A DNA stretch of 23,601 nt, taken from contig JAFNVK010000095.1 of assembly GCA_017379815.1 (NCBI GenBank), positions 1-23,601 on the forward strand, in the 5' to 3' direction. The position numbers were made by a program, and so were the translations under genes. Shown piece by piece: positions 14,912 through 22,016 of this stretch (position 1 is its first letter; every line of letters starts with the position of its first letter). Source of the DNA: Clostridia bacterium (GTDB taxonomy: Bacteria > Bacillota > Clostridia > Oscillospirales > CAG-272). Below the pieces are notes generated by a model. It searched no databases, was not told where the DNA came from, and worked only from the letters and a program-made list of their open reading frames with translations.

Positions 14912-15463
14912 ATGAAAAAATGGAGATGCACCATCTGCGGAGAAATCGTTGAGTCGGACGTCCGCCCCGACAAATGCCCCCTTTGCAAGGCACCCGGCGA
15001 AAAGTTTGAGGAGATCGTTGAGACCGAGGGCATGACCTGGGCCACCGAGCACGTCGTTGGCATTGCCAAGGACGCTCCCATGGAGATCATCGAGGGCCTG
15101 CGCGCAAACTTCCAGGGCGAATGCACCGAGGTTGGTATGTACCTGGCAATGTCCCGCGTGGCTGCACGCGAGGGCTACCCCGAGATCGCTCTTTACTGGA
15201 AGGAGGCTGCACTTGAGGAGGCTGAGCACGCCGCAAAGTTTGCAGAGCTCCTCGGCGAGTGCGTTTACGACTCCACCGAGAAGAACCTGACCGTTCGCGT
15301 TGAGGCCGAGAACGGCGCAACCGCCGGCAAGTTTGAGCTGGCAAAGATGGCAAAGCAGCTCAATCTGGACGCCATTCACGACACCGTTCACGAGATGGCA
15401 AAGGACGAGGCTCGCCACGGCAGAGCTTTCGCAGGACTGCTTGAGAGATACTTCGGCAAGTAA
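14912..15463 (+). CDS. Reverse-type rubrerythrin, 183 aa
   Basis: A non-heme di-iron peroxide reductase for oxidative-stress defence in anaerobes. The rubredoxin-like iron site is at the N-terminus (Cys6, Cys9, Cys22, Cys25 in CTIC and CPLC), and the ferritin-like four-helix domain follows, the reverse of classical rubrerythrin. Di-iron ligands are visible as GECTEVGMY (69-77), EEAEHAAKF (102-110) and KDEARHG (164-170). Length matches reverse rubrerythrins. AAAGGAG precedes the ATG, and the gene lies 28 nt after the DUF134 gene under the same promoter. It is followed by a clear terminator. The gene context suggests expression is set by the DUF134 product. Confidence 0.94.
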   Translation: MKKWRCTICGEIVESDVRPDKCPLCKAPGEKFEEIVETEGMTWATEHVVGIAKDAPMEIIEGLRANFQGECTEVGMYLAMSRVAAREGYPEIALYWKEAALEEAEHAAKFAELLGECVYDSTEKNLTVRVEAENGATAGKFELAKMAKQLNLDAIHDTVHEMAKDEARHGRAFAGLLERYFGK

Positions 15464-15474
15464 GCCGTCAAGGC

Positions 15475-15504
15475 AAAGGGCTGAGCAAAAATGCTCTGCC
15501 CTTT
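15475..15504 (+). terminator. Intrinsic terminator of the rubrerythrin operon
   Basis: AAAGGGC (15475-15481) pairs with GCCCTTT (15498-15504) and GAGCA with TGCTC, with one T-T mismatch and an AAAA loop. A T-rich tail (TTTTTGCTTTTTC) follows. Confidence 0.85.
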
Positions 15505-15550
15505 TTGCTTTTTCTTTGCTCTTTTTTCACATTTTCTCATGCCTTTCCCG

Positions 15551-15579
15551 TTGACAATCCCAAAAAAGTGTGTTAAAAT
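15551..15579 (+). promoter_or_regulatory. Sigma-A promoter for the DUF1508 gene
   Basis: Perfect TTGACA (15551-15556) and TAAAAT (15574-15579, five of six) with a 17-nt spacer, giving a leader of about 55 nt to the ATG at 15640. Confidence 0.8.
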
Positions 15580-15639
15580 GAAGATGTATGGACATCACGT
15601 TATGTTCGACTGAACAAAACTTATTTTATGGAGGTACGT

Positions 15640-16845
15640 ATGGCACTGTTCAAGAAGAAAGAAAAGAAAGAAAGCACGAATGCAAAGGTGGGCGAACAGG
15701 CCGCTGCAACCTCCCAAACGCCCTCCCTGAAGAACGTTAAGGCTGCTCCCGTTGCAGAAACCCCCGCCCCCAAGAAGGCTCCCGCACGTCCCACGGCAAA
15801 GGTCGCTCCCGAAAAGGCGCCTGCCAAGGCCGCTCCCGCTAAGGCTGCTCCTGCTAAGGCTGCTCCTGCAAAAGCCGCTACCAAGGCAACGGCAAAGCCT
15901 GCCGCAAAGGCGGAGACAAAGACGGCGACGAAGGCCGCTTCCCCTGCAAAGGCGACGGCCGCTCCTGCCAAGCCCCGCGTGACGGTTTCCCCCTCCCGCT
16001 CCTTCTTTGCCACCACCGAAGAGGACGTTCGCATCGCCTTTGATCAGGCCATCGCCGAGGCAGAGGCACAGATCCGCCGCAACACCGACCGCGCCGTCGG
16101 TAAATACGAGTTTGCCCTTGAGGTGGACGGCTTCCACTTCTACCTTTGGGCCAACAACGGACAGATGCTCTTTGATAGCCCCAGCTTCACTACCCTGCTG
16201 GGCGCGCTCAACGGTCTGAAGACCTTCCAGAAGGCCGTTGTCGAGGGCAGCTTTGACGTCCGCGTAGACAAATACAACCGCTACCGCTTCATCCTGGCCC
16301 GCAAGTATTACGGCGAGAACTACACCACTCGTGAGCAGTGCCTCAAGTGCGTGGAGTCGGTCAAGAACTTTGCAAACAACTCCAAGATCCTGCGCTACGT
16401 CCCCAGCAAGGAAGCCGTCAAGGCCTTTGAGCTGGCCAAGATCAGCAAACGCACGCCCGAGAGCATTGACTGGAGAGCCGTGGAAAAGGCTGAGGCTCAG
16501 GCACAGAAGATGGGCAAGTTTGAGATCTGCGCCGAGGGAGATCAGTATTGCTTCTACCTCACCGCAAACAACGGCCAGATCCTCTACTCCAGCCGCTACT
16601 ATGCCAACGAGAAGGCCTGCCGCAACGGCATTGACTCCTTCAAGCGCGCCGCCTACGTGGGCAACTTCTTCGTAGACCGCGATAAGTTTGGCAACTACCG
16701 CTACGTGCTGAAGAACATCGGCTCGGCTCCCTCCTTCATCGGAGAGTCCTACGACAACAAGCCGCAGTGCGAGAAGATCATCGACTCGGTCAAGAAGTTC
16801 ATCGTCACCGCGACCATTGAGCTTGAGGTCAAGGCGATCGTCTAA
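15640..16845 (+). CDS. Four-repeat DUF1508 (YegP-like) protein with Lys/Ala/Pro-rich tail, 401 aa
   Basis: The first 115 or so residues are low complexity, rich in Ala, Lys and Pro, with four PAKAA units at 61-80, resembling histone H1 tails. The rest has four related units: 154-201, 203-248, 292-339 and 341-388. Units 1 and 3 share KYEFAL/KFEICA, then YLxANNGQ; units 2 and 4 share DKYNRYRF/DKFGNYRY then GE(N/S)Y and a C-terminal S-V-K helix. This is the DUF1508 pattern, normally paired in small proteins; here two pairs are joined by a helical linker (250-290). No signal peptide or membrane helix, so cytosolic. ATG 15640 is chosen over ATG 15628 because GGAGG (15630-15634) is 5 nt before it. 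DNA or RNA binding by the tail is plausible but unproven. Confidence 0.85.
   Translation: MALFKKKEKKESTNAKVGEQAAATSQTPSLKNVKAAPVAETPAPKKAPARPTAKVAPEKAPAKAAPAKAAPAKAAPAKAATKATAKPAAKAETKTATKAASPAKATAAPAKPRVTVSPSRSFFATTEEDVRIAFDQAIAEAEAQIRRNTDRAVGKYEFALEVDGFHFYLWANNGQMLFDSPSFTTLLGALNGLKTFQKAVVEGSFDVRVDKYNRYRFILARKYYGENYTTREQCLKCVESVKNFANNSKILRYVPSKEAVKAFELAKISKRTPESIDWRAVEKAEAQAQKMGKFEICAEGDQYCFYLTANNGQILYSSRYYANEKACRNGIDSFKRAAYVGNFFVDRDKFGNYRYVLKNIGSAPSFIGESYDNKPQCEKIIDSVKKFIVTATIELEVKAIV
15820..15879 (+). repeat. 15-bp tandem repeat, four copies, inside the DUF1508 gene
   Basis: Four consecutive 15-nt units (starting 15820, 15835, 15850, 15865) each encode PAKAA and differ only at third positions. 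The silent differences show that the peptide is kept while the DNA drifts. Copy number is likely to vary between strains through slippage. Confidence 0.85.
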
Positions 16846-16860
16846 TTAAATAAGAAAAAA

Positions 16861-16882
16861 AGCAGGTGCTTCGGCACCTGCT
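16861..16882. terminator. UUCG-loop terminator after the DUF1508 gene
   Basis: A 9-bp stem AGCAGGTGC / GCACCTGCT (16861-16869 with 16874-16882) closed by a TTCG tetraloop, with A's before and TTTTTTATT after, so it can work on both strands. Confidence 0.92.
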
Positions 16883-16900
16883 TTTTTATTGGATCAAAAA

Positions 16901-16927
16901 ACGGCCCGAGTGCTTCACTCGGGCCGT
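16901..16927 (-). terminator. Intrinsic terminator of ftsZ
   Basis: A 12-bp GC-rich stem (16901-16912 with 16916-16927) and 3-nt loop. Read on the minus strand it is followed by six T residues. It begins 9 nt after the ftsZ stop and stands back to back with the DUF1508 terminator. Confidence 0.9.
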
Positions 16928-16936
16928 TTGATTTGC

Positions 16937-18100
16937 TTATTTCTTCTTGAGCATGACGAACAGATCGTCATCGTCCTCATCCGCAGGCTTTCTGACAGGC
17001 TGAACCGGTCTGGGAGCCGGCTTCTTGGCAGGAGCGGGAGCAGGAGCGGCAGGTCTTGCTGCAGGCTCTGCGGGCTTTCTTACGGTGAAGGGAGAATTCT
17101 CATTCTTAGCCACACCGGGGATGCGACGGTTCACGTCCTCGGGCTTCTTCTCAAAGCCGGTAGCGATGATGGTGATGCGCATCTCGTCCTCAAGCTCGGG
17201 ATCGAAGGCAACTCCCCAGATCACGTTTGCATCGGGATGAGCCTCGGCAGCGATCAGAGAGGATGCGATATCCACGTCGTCCAGGCTGACGTCGGGAGAT
17301 ACCGAGATGCTGATCAGGATGCCCTTCGCGCCCTTGATGGAGGTCTCGAGCATCGGGCTGGAGATTGCCTCCTTGGCAGCCTGCTCGGCCTTGTCCTTAC
17401 CGGTTGCGGCACCGACACCCATGTGTGCGTAGCCTGCGTTGGCCATAACGCTGGTGACGTCGGCAAAGTCGAGGTTGATAAAGCCGGGAATATTGATCAG
17501 ACCCGAAATGCTCTGTACGCCGCGACGGAGAATGTCATCAGCAATACCGAAGGCATTGGAGAGGGAGATCTTTGCGTTGGAGACCTGCTTCAGTCTCTCG
17601 TTGGGAATGACGATCAGGGAGTCCACGTACTGTGCGAGCTCGGCAATGCCTGCCTCGGCCTGATCCATTCTTCTCTTGCCCTCAAAGGCAAAGGGCTTGG
17701 TTACGATACCGACCGTCAGAATATCCATCTCGCGTGCTGCGCGAGCAACGACGGGAGCTGCACCCGTTCCGGTACCGCCGCCCATTCCTGCGGTGATAAA
17801 GACCATATCCGTTCCCTCAAGGATAGAGCGGATATCGTCGATGGACTCCTCGGCTGCGCGTGCACCGATCTGGGGGTTTGCACCGGCACCAAAGCCCTTG
17901 GTGATCTTCTCACCGATCACGAGCTGGGTGGGCGCCTCGGACTTGCGCAGAGCCTGACGGTCCGTATTGACAGACACGAAGTCAACGCCGCGAATGTTGG
18001 TAACGATCATGCGGTTGACGGCATTGTTTCCGCCTCCGCCAACGCCGAGAACCTTAATATTCACGCCGCATTCCAGGGTATCATCATGTTCAAATGTCAT
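16937..18100 (-). CDS. ftsZ: Cell division GTPase FtsZ
   Basis: The tubulin homologue that forms the Z-ring. Residues 107-113 are the GGGTGTG GTP-binding signature; the T7 synergy loop NLDFAD is at 209-214; the N-terminal GVGGGGNNAVNRM (19-31) is canonical. After the globular domain (to about 315) comes an Ala/Pro/Lys linker (about 335-370) and an end reading DEDDDDLFVMLKKK. The hydrophobic LF followed by a basic end is the conserved C-terminal peptide, but it lacks the usual I-P-x-F-L core. GGGAGG lies about 12 nt before the ATG. Transcription is separate from ftsQ: a terminator and a promoter candidate lie in the 321-nt gap upstream. No ftsA precedes it. Confidence 0.97.
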   Translation of the reverse strand: MTFEHDDTLECGVNIKVLGVGGGGNNAVNRMIVTNIRGVDFVSVNTDRQALRKSEAPTQLVIGEKITKGFGAGANPQIGARAAEESIDDIRSILEGTDMVFITAGMGGGTGTGAAPVVARAAREMDILTVGIVTKPFAFEGKRRMDQAEAGIAELAQYVDSLIVIPNERLKQVSNAKISLSNAFGIADDILRRGVQSISGLINIPGFINLDFADVTSVMANAGYAHMGVGAATGKDKAEQAAKEAISSPMLETSIKGAKGILISISVSPDVSLDDVDIASSLIAAEAHPDANVIWGVAFDPELEDEMRITIIATGFEKKPEDVNRRIPGVAKNENSPFTVRKPAEPAARPAAPAPAPAKKPAPRPVQPVRKPADEDDDDLFVMLKKK

Positions 18101-18187
18101 GGTTGTTTATCCTCCCGAACTTTTATAAATCATACGTTTTTTGGATTTATTGCCCATTTTGGGCGCATTCAGACGCATTCTATATAT

Positions 18188-18216
18188 ATAATACTATTTT
18201 TTTGCAGAATTTGCAA
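18188..18216 (-). promoter_or_regulatory. Candidate sigma-A promoter for ftsZ
   Basis: On the minus strand, TTGCAA (18216-18211, four of six) and TATTAT (18193-18188, five of six) are 17 nt apart in an A/T-rich tract, 87 nt upstream of the ATG. Overlapping TATATA repeats make the exact -10 ambiguous. Confidence 0.55.
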
Positions 18217-18371
18217 GATGTTTTTTCAATATTTTTTGAGAAAATCGCATTTATTTTTCAAAAAAGAGGTTTTTTTCGCAGGAAGATTGGGTTTTGCAAA
18301 AAAAGGCGCGTGCAAAGGACAGTCTGCCCCCTTCCCTTGCCCGTGCCTCACCGCTGCACCCTGCAAAAAAA

Positions 18372-18399
18372 GCGTTCCGAGCGAAAGCGCTCGGAACGC
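18372..18399 (-). terminator. Intrinsic terminator after ftsQ
   Basis: A perfect 12-bp GC-rich stem (18372-18383 with 18388-18399) and 4-nt loop. Read on the minus strand it is followed by seven T residues. It closes the murF-to-ftsQ transcript 23 nt after the ftsQ stop. Confidence 0.92.
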
Positions 18400-18421
18400 G
18401 GATATTCTCCCTTTTTTCGGA

Positions 18422-19252
18422 TCAGCCGTTGGCCATAAAATCGGCCTCGCTGAGCACGCGATAGGTGGATTTGTGCAGATTTGATACGTCGAGAGCAACG
18501 TACTGCACGCCCTCGGTGCGGCGCTCGGAGAGGATCTGCTCGGCCAGTGCCAGCTTCTCATCCAGATCGCTGACCTTTCCAAGCGTCAGGCGAAGCGTGC
18601 CGCCAAGCTCCACGGATACGCCGTATTTCTTTTCGCAATCCAGCTTGGTCACGTGCGCAAGAAGTCCCTTCTTCTCCAAGGACTCACGAAGCTCCAGAAC
18701 ATAGCTCATGTCCATTTCCGTATTGGCAAAAAGGATCTCGTAGCCCACCTCGATCGCGCTGATCTCGGGCAGCTCAACGTAAAGGAATTGCGCAAAGTCC
18801 TCACTGCGTGCACTTGCGGCAAGCACGGTAAAGGCATCGTCAAAGGCGTAATACGTTCCGTTGTGACGGGTATACATCACCTGCTTTTCGACCACGGTGA
18901 TGCGCAGAACGAAGGGAAACTCGCCGCTCACGGTCACGCGGTCGATGTACTCGCCTCCCCGACGCACGTCGTTGGCGACCGCCTGGCCGTCAATGGCCAG
19001 CCATTCGTCACCCTTGGACACACCGGCATAGCTGAGGATCTGCTCCTCAGTGTAATACGTATTCCCCTCCACGATAATCTCTCTGACGCGGAAGAGCGGA
19101 AGAACCGTCAAAAGCACGCCAAGGATCAGGATCGCACCGCAAAGGGCGACCATCGCCGTGCGCAATGCGCGCAGCTTGCTCTCGGCAGGACGGTTGCGGC
19201 GTCCTACGCGAATGGGAGTTCCCTGTTCCATCGTCTGTTTCGTGTTCTTCAT
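18422..19252 (-). CDS. ftsQ: Cell division protein FtsQ/DivIB
   Basis: A bitopic divisome protein that, with FtsL and DivIC/FtsB, signals to the septal synthase. It has a basic cytoplasmic tail, one membrane helix (about residues 33-53), then a POTRA domain starting FRVREIIVEGNTYYTEEQIL (54-73), and a beta domain. The C-terminus ends ALDVSNLHKSTYRVL, the usual FtsQ motif for predicted beta strands. The 276-residue length is normal. GAGGT lies before the ATG. It is the last gene before a strong terminator, 48 nt after murG. Confidence 0.92.
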   Translation of the reverse strand: MKNTKQTMEQGTPIRVGRRNRPAESKLRALRTAMVALCGAILILGVLLTVLPLFRVREIIVEGNTYYTEEQILSYAGVSKGDEWLAIDGQAVANDVRRGGEYIDRVTVSGEFPFVLRITVVEKQVMYTRHNGTYYAFDDAFTVLAASARSEDFAQFLYVELPEISAIEVGYEILFANTEMDMSYVLELRESLEKKGLLAHVTKLDCEKKYGVSVELGGTLRLTLGKVSDLDEKLALAEQILSERRTEGVQYVALDVSNLHKSTYRVLSEADFMANG

Positions 19253-19300
19253 GAATGCTACCTCTTTGTCTTTGATTATCCGGAATGATGTGTTTTCGTT

Positions 19301-20425
19301 TCAACGATCCTTTTGGGCGATCAGCTCCCGTATATCGGCAAGGATCAGAGCCGCGGTATCCACGTCGGCAAAGCGGCCGATGCTCTCGCCCATGCTCTGC
19401 ATGGAGGAGGACGAGGAGAGCAGTCGCTCCGCCTCCTGCGTCAGGCGATCCTCGGCAAGGGTTGCTTCCTCCACCAGAACGGCGGCACCGGCATCCGCGA
19501 GGGTCTTTGCGTTGACGTACTGATGATTGGCCGTCACGTAAGGCGACGGAACCAGAATGCAGGGCTTGTGCATACCGGCAAGCTCGGAGAGCGTCATCGC
19601 TCCTGCGCGTGAGATCACCAGATCTGCCGCCGCCATCTGCAGGGGCATATCGTAAATGTAATCTACCAAGCGGCATCGGCTCACGCGGTCAAGACCGTAC
19701 GCGCTAAAGATCGCCTGCGCGTCATGAAAATCCCGTTTTCCCGCCGCGTGCAGATGGCGGATGCGCGTATGCTTCGCGGAAAAATCACGCATCATACGCA
19801 GCGCGGCACGGTTCAGATCCTCCGCCCCAAGGCTTCCGCCAAAGGAAAGCACGAAGATCTCCTCCTCACCGATGCCAAGCTTTCGTCTTGCATCCTCGCG
19901 GGAAAGGCGGCCAAAATCCTGCCGCAGGGGATTGCCCACGCGCAGAACGCGTGCCTTCGGATGAAGCGACTCGCGCGTGCGGTCAAAATTGATCCATACG
20001 CGCCCGACGCTGCGCTGAAGCCGCCGAACGGCAAGGCCGGGAGAGGCGTTGGACTCGTGCAGAGCGGTGGGAATGCCCATACGCACCGCCGCCGCCATAA
20101 TGGGCCAGCAGGCGTATCCGCCCGTTCCGATCACGATATCGGGAGAAAAATCCTTGATGATCCTGACCGTCTCCTTGGCATAAGGGGAGGTCAGCGCCAT
20201 CCAGAGCGCTTTGATATTGGAGGGGCTCAAGGAGCGCTTGAAGCCCATGGATTCTACAAAATGCAAGCGGTAGCCCTCACGGGGAACGAGGTCGGCCTCC
20301 TTGCCCGTGCGAATACCGGCAAACTCGATCACCGCCGCGGGATCCTCACGGCGAATGATCTCTGCTATGGCGAGAGCCGGGTTGATGTGCCCTGCCGTTC
20401 CGCCGCCCGTCAAAAGCACCCGCAT
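19301..20425 (-). CDS. murG: UDP-GlcNAc:lipid I N-acetylglucosaminyltransferase
   Basis: MurG adds GlcNAc to lipid I, making lipid II on the inner membrane face. The glycine-rich loop GGGTAGHINPAL (7-18), GTGGYACWP and HESNASPG in the N-terminal domain, and FGGSLGAEDLN plus SRAGAMTLSE in the C-terminal UDP-GlcNAc-binding domain are all present. The frame is open to 20515, but ATG 20425 gives the canonical MRVLLTGGGT start; its A overlaps the stop of the upstream small gene as TGATG, and GAGGTGAT inside that gene serves as ribosome site. The product is 374 residues, normal for the family. Confidence 0.96.
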   Translation of the reverse strand: MRVLLTGGGTAGHINPALAIAEIIRREDPAAVIEFAGIRTGKEADLVPREGYRLHFVESMGFKRSLSPSNIKALWMALTSPYAKETVRIIKDFSPDIVIGTGGYACWPIMAAAVRMGIPTALHESNASPGLAVRRLQRSVGRVWINFDRTRESLHPKARVLRVGNPLRQDFGRLSREDARRKLGIGEEEIFVLSFGGSLGAEDLNRAALRMMRDFSAKHTRIRHLHAAGKRDFHDAQAIFSAYGLDRVSRCRLVDYIYDMPLQMAAADLVISRAGAMTLSELAGMHKPCILVPSPYVTANHQYVNAKTLADAGAAVLVEEATLAEDRLTQEAERLLSSSSSMQSMGESIGRFADVDTAALILADIRELIAQKDR

Positions 20426-20727
20426 CAGAGCATCACCTCGGGCAGAGGAACCTGCCAAAGCACGACGGTTCCGGTCAGAAAAACCACCGTGAGCAATGCG
20501 GGAATGGCAAACCACCGCTTATCCCCATGAAAATACGGGATAAAGCAAAAGGCCAGAAAGCTTGCCGCCGCGATCACGATCACCGAAAAAACGCAATAGC
20601 TGATCTCGGTAAAATGCGAGGTGGCAAGGCTTCTTCCAAAGAGGAACAGCCAAGCGAGGAACAACGCACTGAACCCTAAGGCGGCGCGCAGAGTAAGATG
20701 AAAGCGTCTGGTTTTGATTCTTCGCAT
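20425..20727 (-). CDS. Small three-TM membrane protein between ftsW and murG, 100 aa
   Basis: I do not recognise a family. The protein has a basic start (MRRIKTRRFH) and three hydrophobic helices (about residues 15-33, 43-64 and 72-92), with a short polar loop FHGDKRW between the second and third. ATG 20727 has AAAGGAG about 13 nt upstream. It overlaps the murG start by 1 nt (TGATG), so murG translation is probably coupled to it, which is good evidence that it is a real gene. It lies in a slot of the division cluster where no standard gene is expected. It could assist lipid II synthesis or flipping, or divisome assembly; the sequence gives no direct hint. Confidence 0.8.
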   Translation of the reverse strand: MRRIKTRRFHLTLRAALGFSALFLAWLFLFGRSLATSHFTEISYCVFSVIVIAAASFLAFCFIPYFHGDKRWFAIPALLTVVFLTGTVVLWQVPLPEVML

Positions 20728-20771
20728 ATGCGACCACGGCTCCTTTCGTTAAATAGTGACCGAGACGTCGG

Positions 20772-21983
20772 TCAGATCTTTTCGTGTGTACAGTAGCGCG
20801 AGATGGAGAGAATGATGCCCACCTCGAAGATCTGCAGCATCAGCGAGGTTCCTCCGTAGCTGAAGAACGGGAGGGCGATGCCCGTGTTGGGCATGGAGTT
20901 GGTGACCACTGCAAGATTGAGAATGGTCTGCAGGGCGACCTTGAAGACAAGGCCGTAAACGATGAGCGAGCTGCACCTGTCGGGTGCGTGCTTGGCGATG
21001 CGGAAGCCTCTCCAAACAAAGGCGATGAAGAGACCGACAACGAGTGCCGCGCCGATAAAGCCAAGCTCCTCGCAAACGATGGTAAAGATAAAGTCGTTTT
21101 GCGGCTGGGAAACGTAGCCGAATTTCTGTCGGCTGTTGCCAAGCCCCACGCCAAACAGTCCGCCCGAACCGATCGCCATCAGCCCCTGAAGGGTCTGCCA
21201 GGCCTCGCCCAAGGGATCTGCCTGCTCAATAAAGAGCCAGGTCTCCACGCGCGCCTGCGCGTAATCCGAAACCAGGACGAGCAAGCATCCCGCACAGCCG
21301 ATCACTCCTGCGATCGCCACAAGCCAGCGCAGGCGCGTTCCGCCGAGGAACATCATGGACATGCCGATCATACCCACGATCATCAGTCCGGAAATATGCC
21401 GCTCTGCCGCGATCAGAATGCCCAGCGTGCCGATCATAAGACCGGGAAAGAGAACGCCGTATTTGAAGCTTCCGCCAAAGCGGTACTCCGAAAGCACCTT
21501 TTTCTGGTGGTCGGTCATAAAGCGTGCCATGATCAGCACCAGGGCAAGCTTTGCGATCTCGGAGGGCTGAATGGTAAAGATCTTAAGATCCAGCCAGCGC
21601 TTGGCTCCGCTTCCCAGATCGCTTCCGACCACGAGGACGGCCAGGAGCATCAGGATCGCCACGCCGAAGATCGGGTAGCTGAAATCGCGCCAGAAGGCGG
21701 GGGTGCAGAAGCGCACGATGACCGCCGTGAAGGCAACGGCCATCAGCAGGAAAATGAGATGACGGGTAATAAAATAGGTGGTGGTATCGTGGTGCTGCTC
21801 GGCAAAGACCGAGGAGGCACTGTATACCATGACACAGCCGAACAGAACGAGGGCCGAGGTGATCAGAAGAAAGACGATGTCAACGCTTCCCTTCCGCAGA
21901 GCCGAGGAGGACTCCTCCGCCGTTTTCTGCTCTGCCTGTGCTTCGGGGGTGCGCACCGACACGGCACTGTCTTCTCGGTTCAT
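20772..21983 (-). CDS. ftsW: SEDS glycosyltransferase FtsW (SpoVE-like)
   Basis: The polymerase that links lipid II into septal glycan with a partner penicillin-binding protein. A soluble N-terminal tail of about 32 residues precedes about ten membrane helices. Family signatures are GAKRWL (126-131), QPSEIAKLALV (139-149), and the C-terminal PFFSYGGTSL. The segment that normally reads E/Q-P-D-x-G and holds the catalytic Asp reads AERHISGLM (193-201), with His196 at the Asp position. Gene position between mraY and murG favours FtsW, though in spore-formers SpoVE is a close paralogue. AAGGGAG precedes the ATG. Confidence 0.93.
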   Translation of the reverse strand: MNREDSAVSVRTPEAQAEQKTAEESSSALRKGSVDIVFLLITSALVLFGCVMVYSASSVFAEQHHDTTTYFITRHLIFLLMAVAFTAVIVRFCTPAFWRDFSYPIFGVAILMLLAVLVVGSDLGSGAKRWLDLKIFTIQPSEIAKLALVLIMARFMTDHQKKVLSEYRFGGSFKYGVLFPGLMIGTLGILIAAERHISGLMIVGMIGMSMMFLGGTRLRWLVAIAGVIGCAGCLLVLVSDYAQARVETWLFIEQADPLGEAWQTLQGLMAIGSGGLFGVGLGNSRQKFGYVSQPQNDFIFTIVCEELGFIGAALVVGLFIAFVWRGFRIAKHAPDRCSSLIVYGLVFKVALQTILNLAVVTNSMPNTGIALPFFSYGGTSLMLQIFEVGIILSISRYCTHEKI

Positions 21984-22016
21984 GCGATCACTCCCTTCCG
22001 TATTCGTTTCCGACCG

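Larger units (their letters stand above)
18101..18421 (-). other. 321-nt gap between ftsQ and ftsZ
   Basis: The gap is A/T-rich next to ftsZ and GC-richer next to ftsQ. It holds the ftsQ-side terminator (18372-18399), a ftsZ promoter candidate (18188-18216) and a small hairpin in the ftsZ leader, GCCCA / TGGGC at 18152-18164. An open frame on the plus strand from 18094 has no ribosome site and atypical composition, so I do not call it a gene. No sequence here encodes ftsA. Confidence 0.7.

Noticed and set aside
15820..15879. Four short regular repeats that could suggest a CRISPR array.
   Set aside because: The units are contiguous without spacers, in frame, and encode PAKAA in a low-complexity protein tail.
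18094..18438. A 114-codon plus-strand frame in the ftsQ-ftsZ gap.
   Set aside because: It starts inside the ftsZ start region, lacks a ribosome site, is rich in Phe, Ile and Lys from A/T-rich DNA, and overlaps the terminator.
16889..18484. A 531-codon open frame on the plus strand, antisense to ftsZ.
   Set aside because: It crosses the ftsZ terminator and the ftsZ promoter region and has no family features; it mirrors the codon bias of ftsZ.
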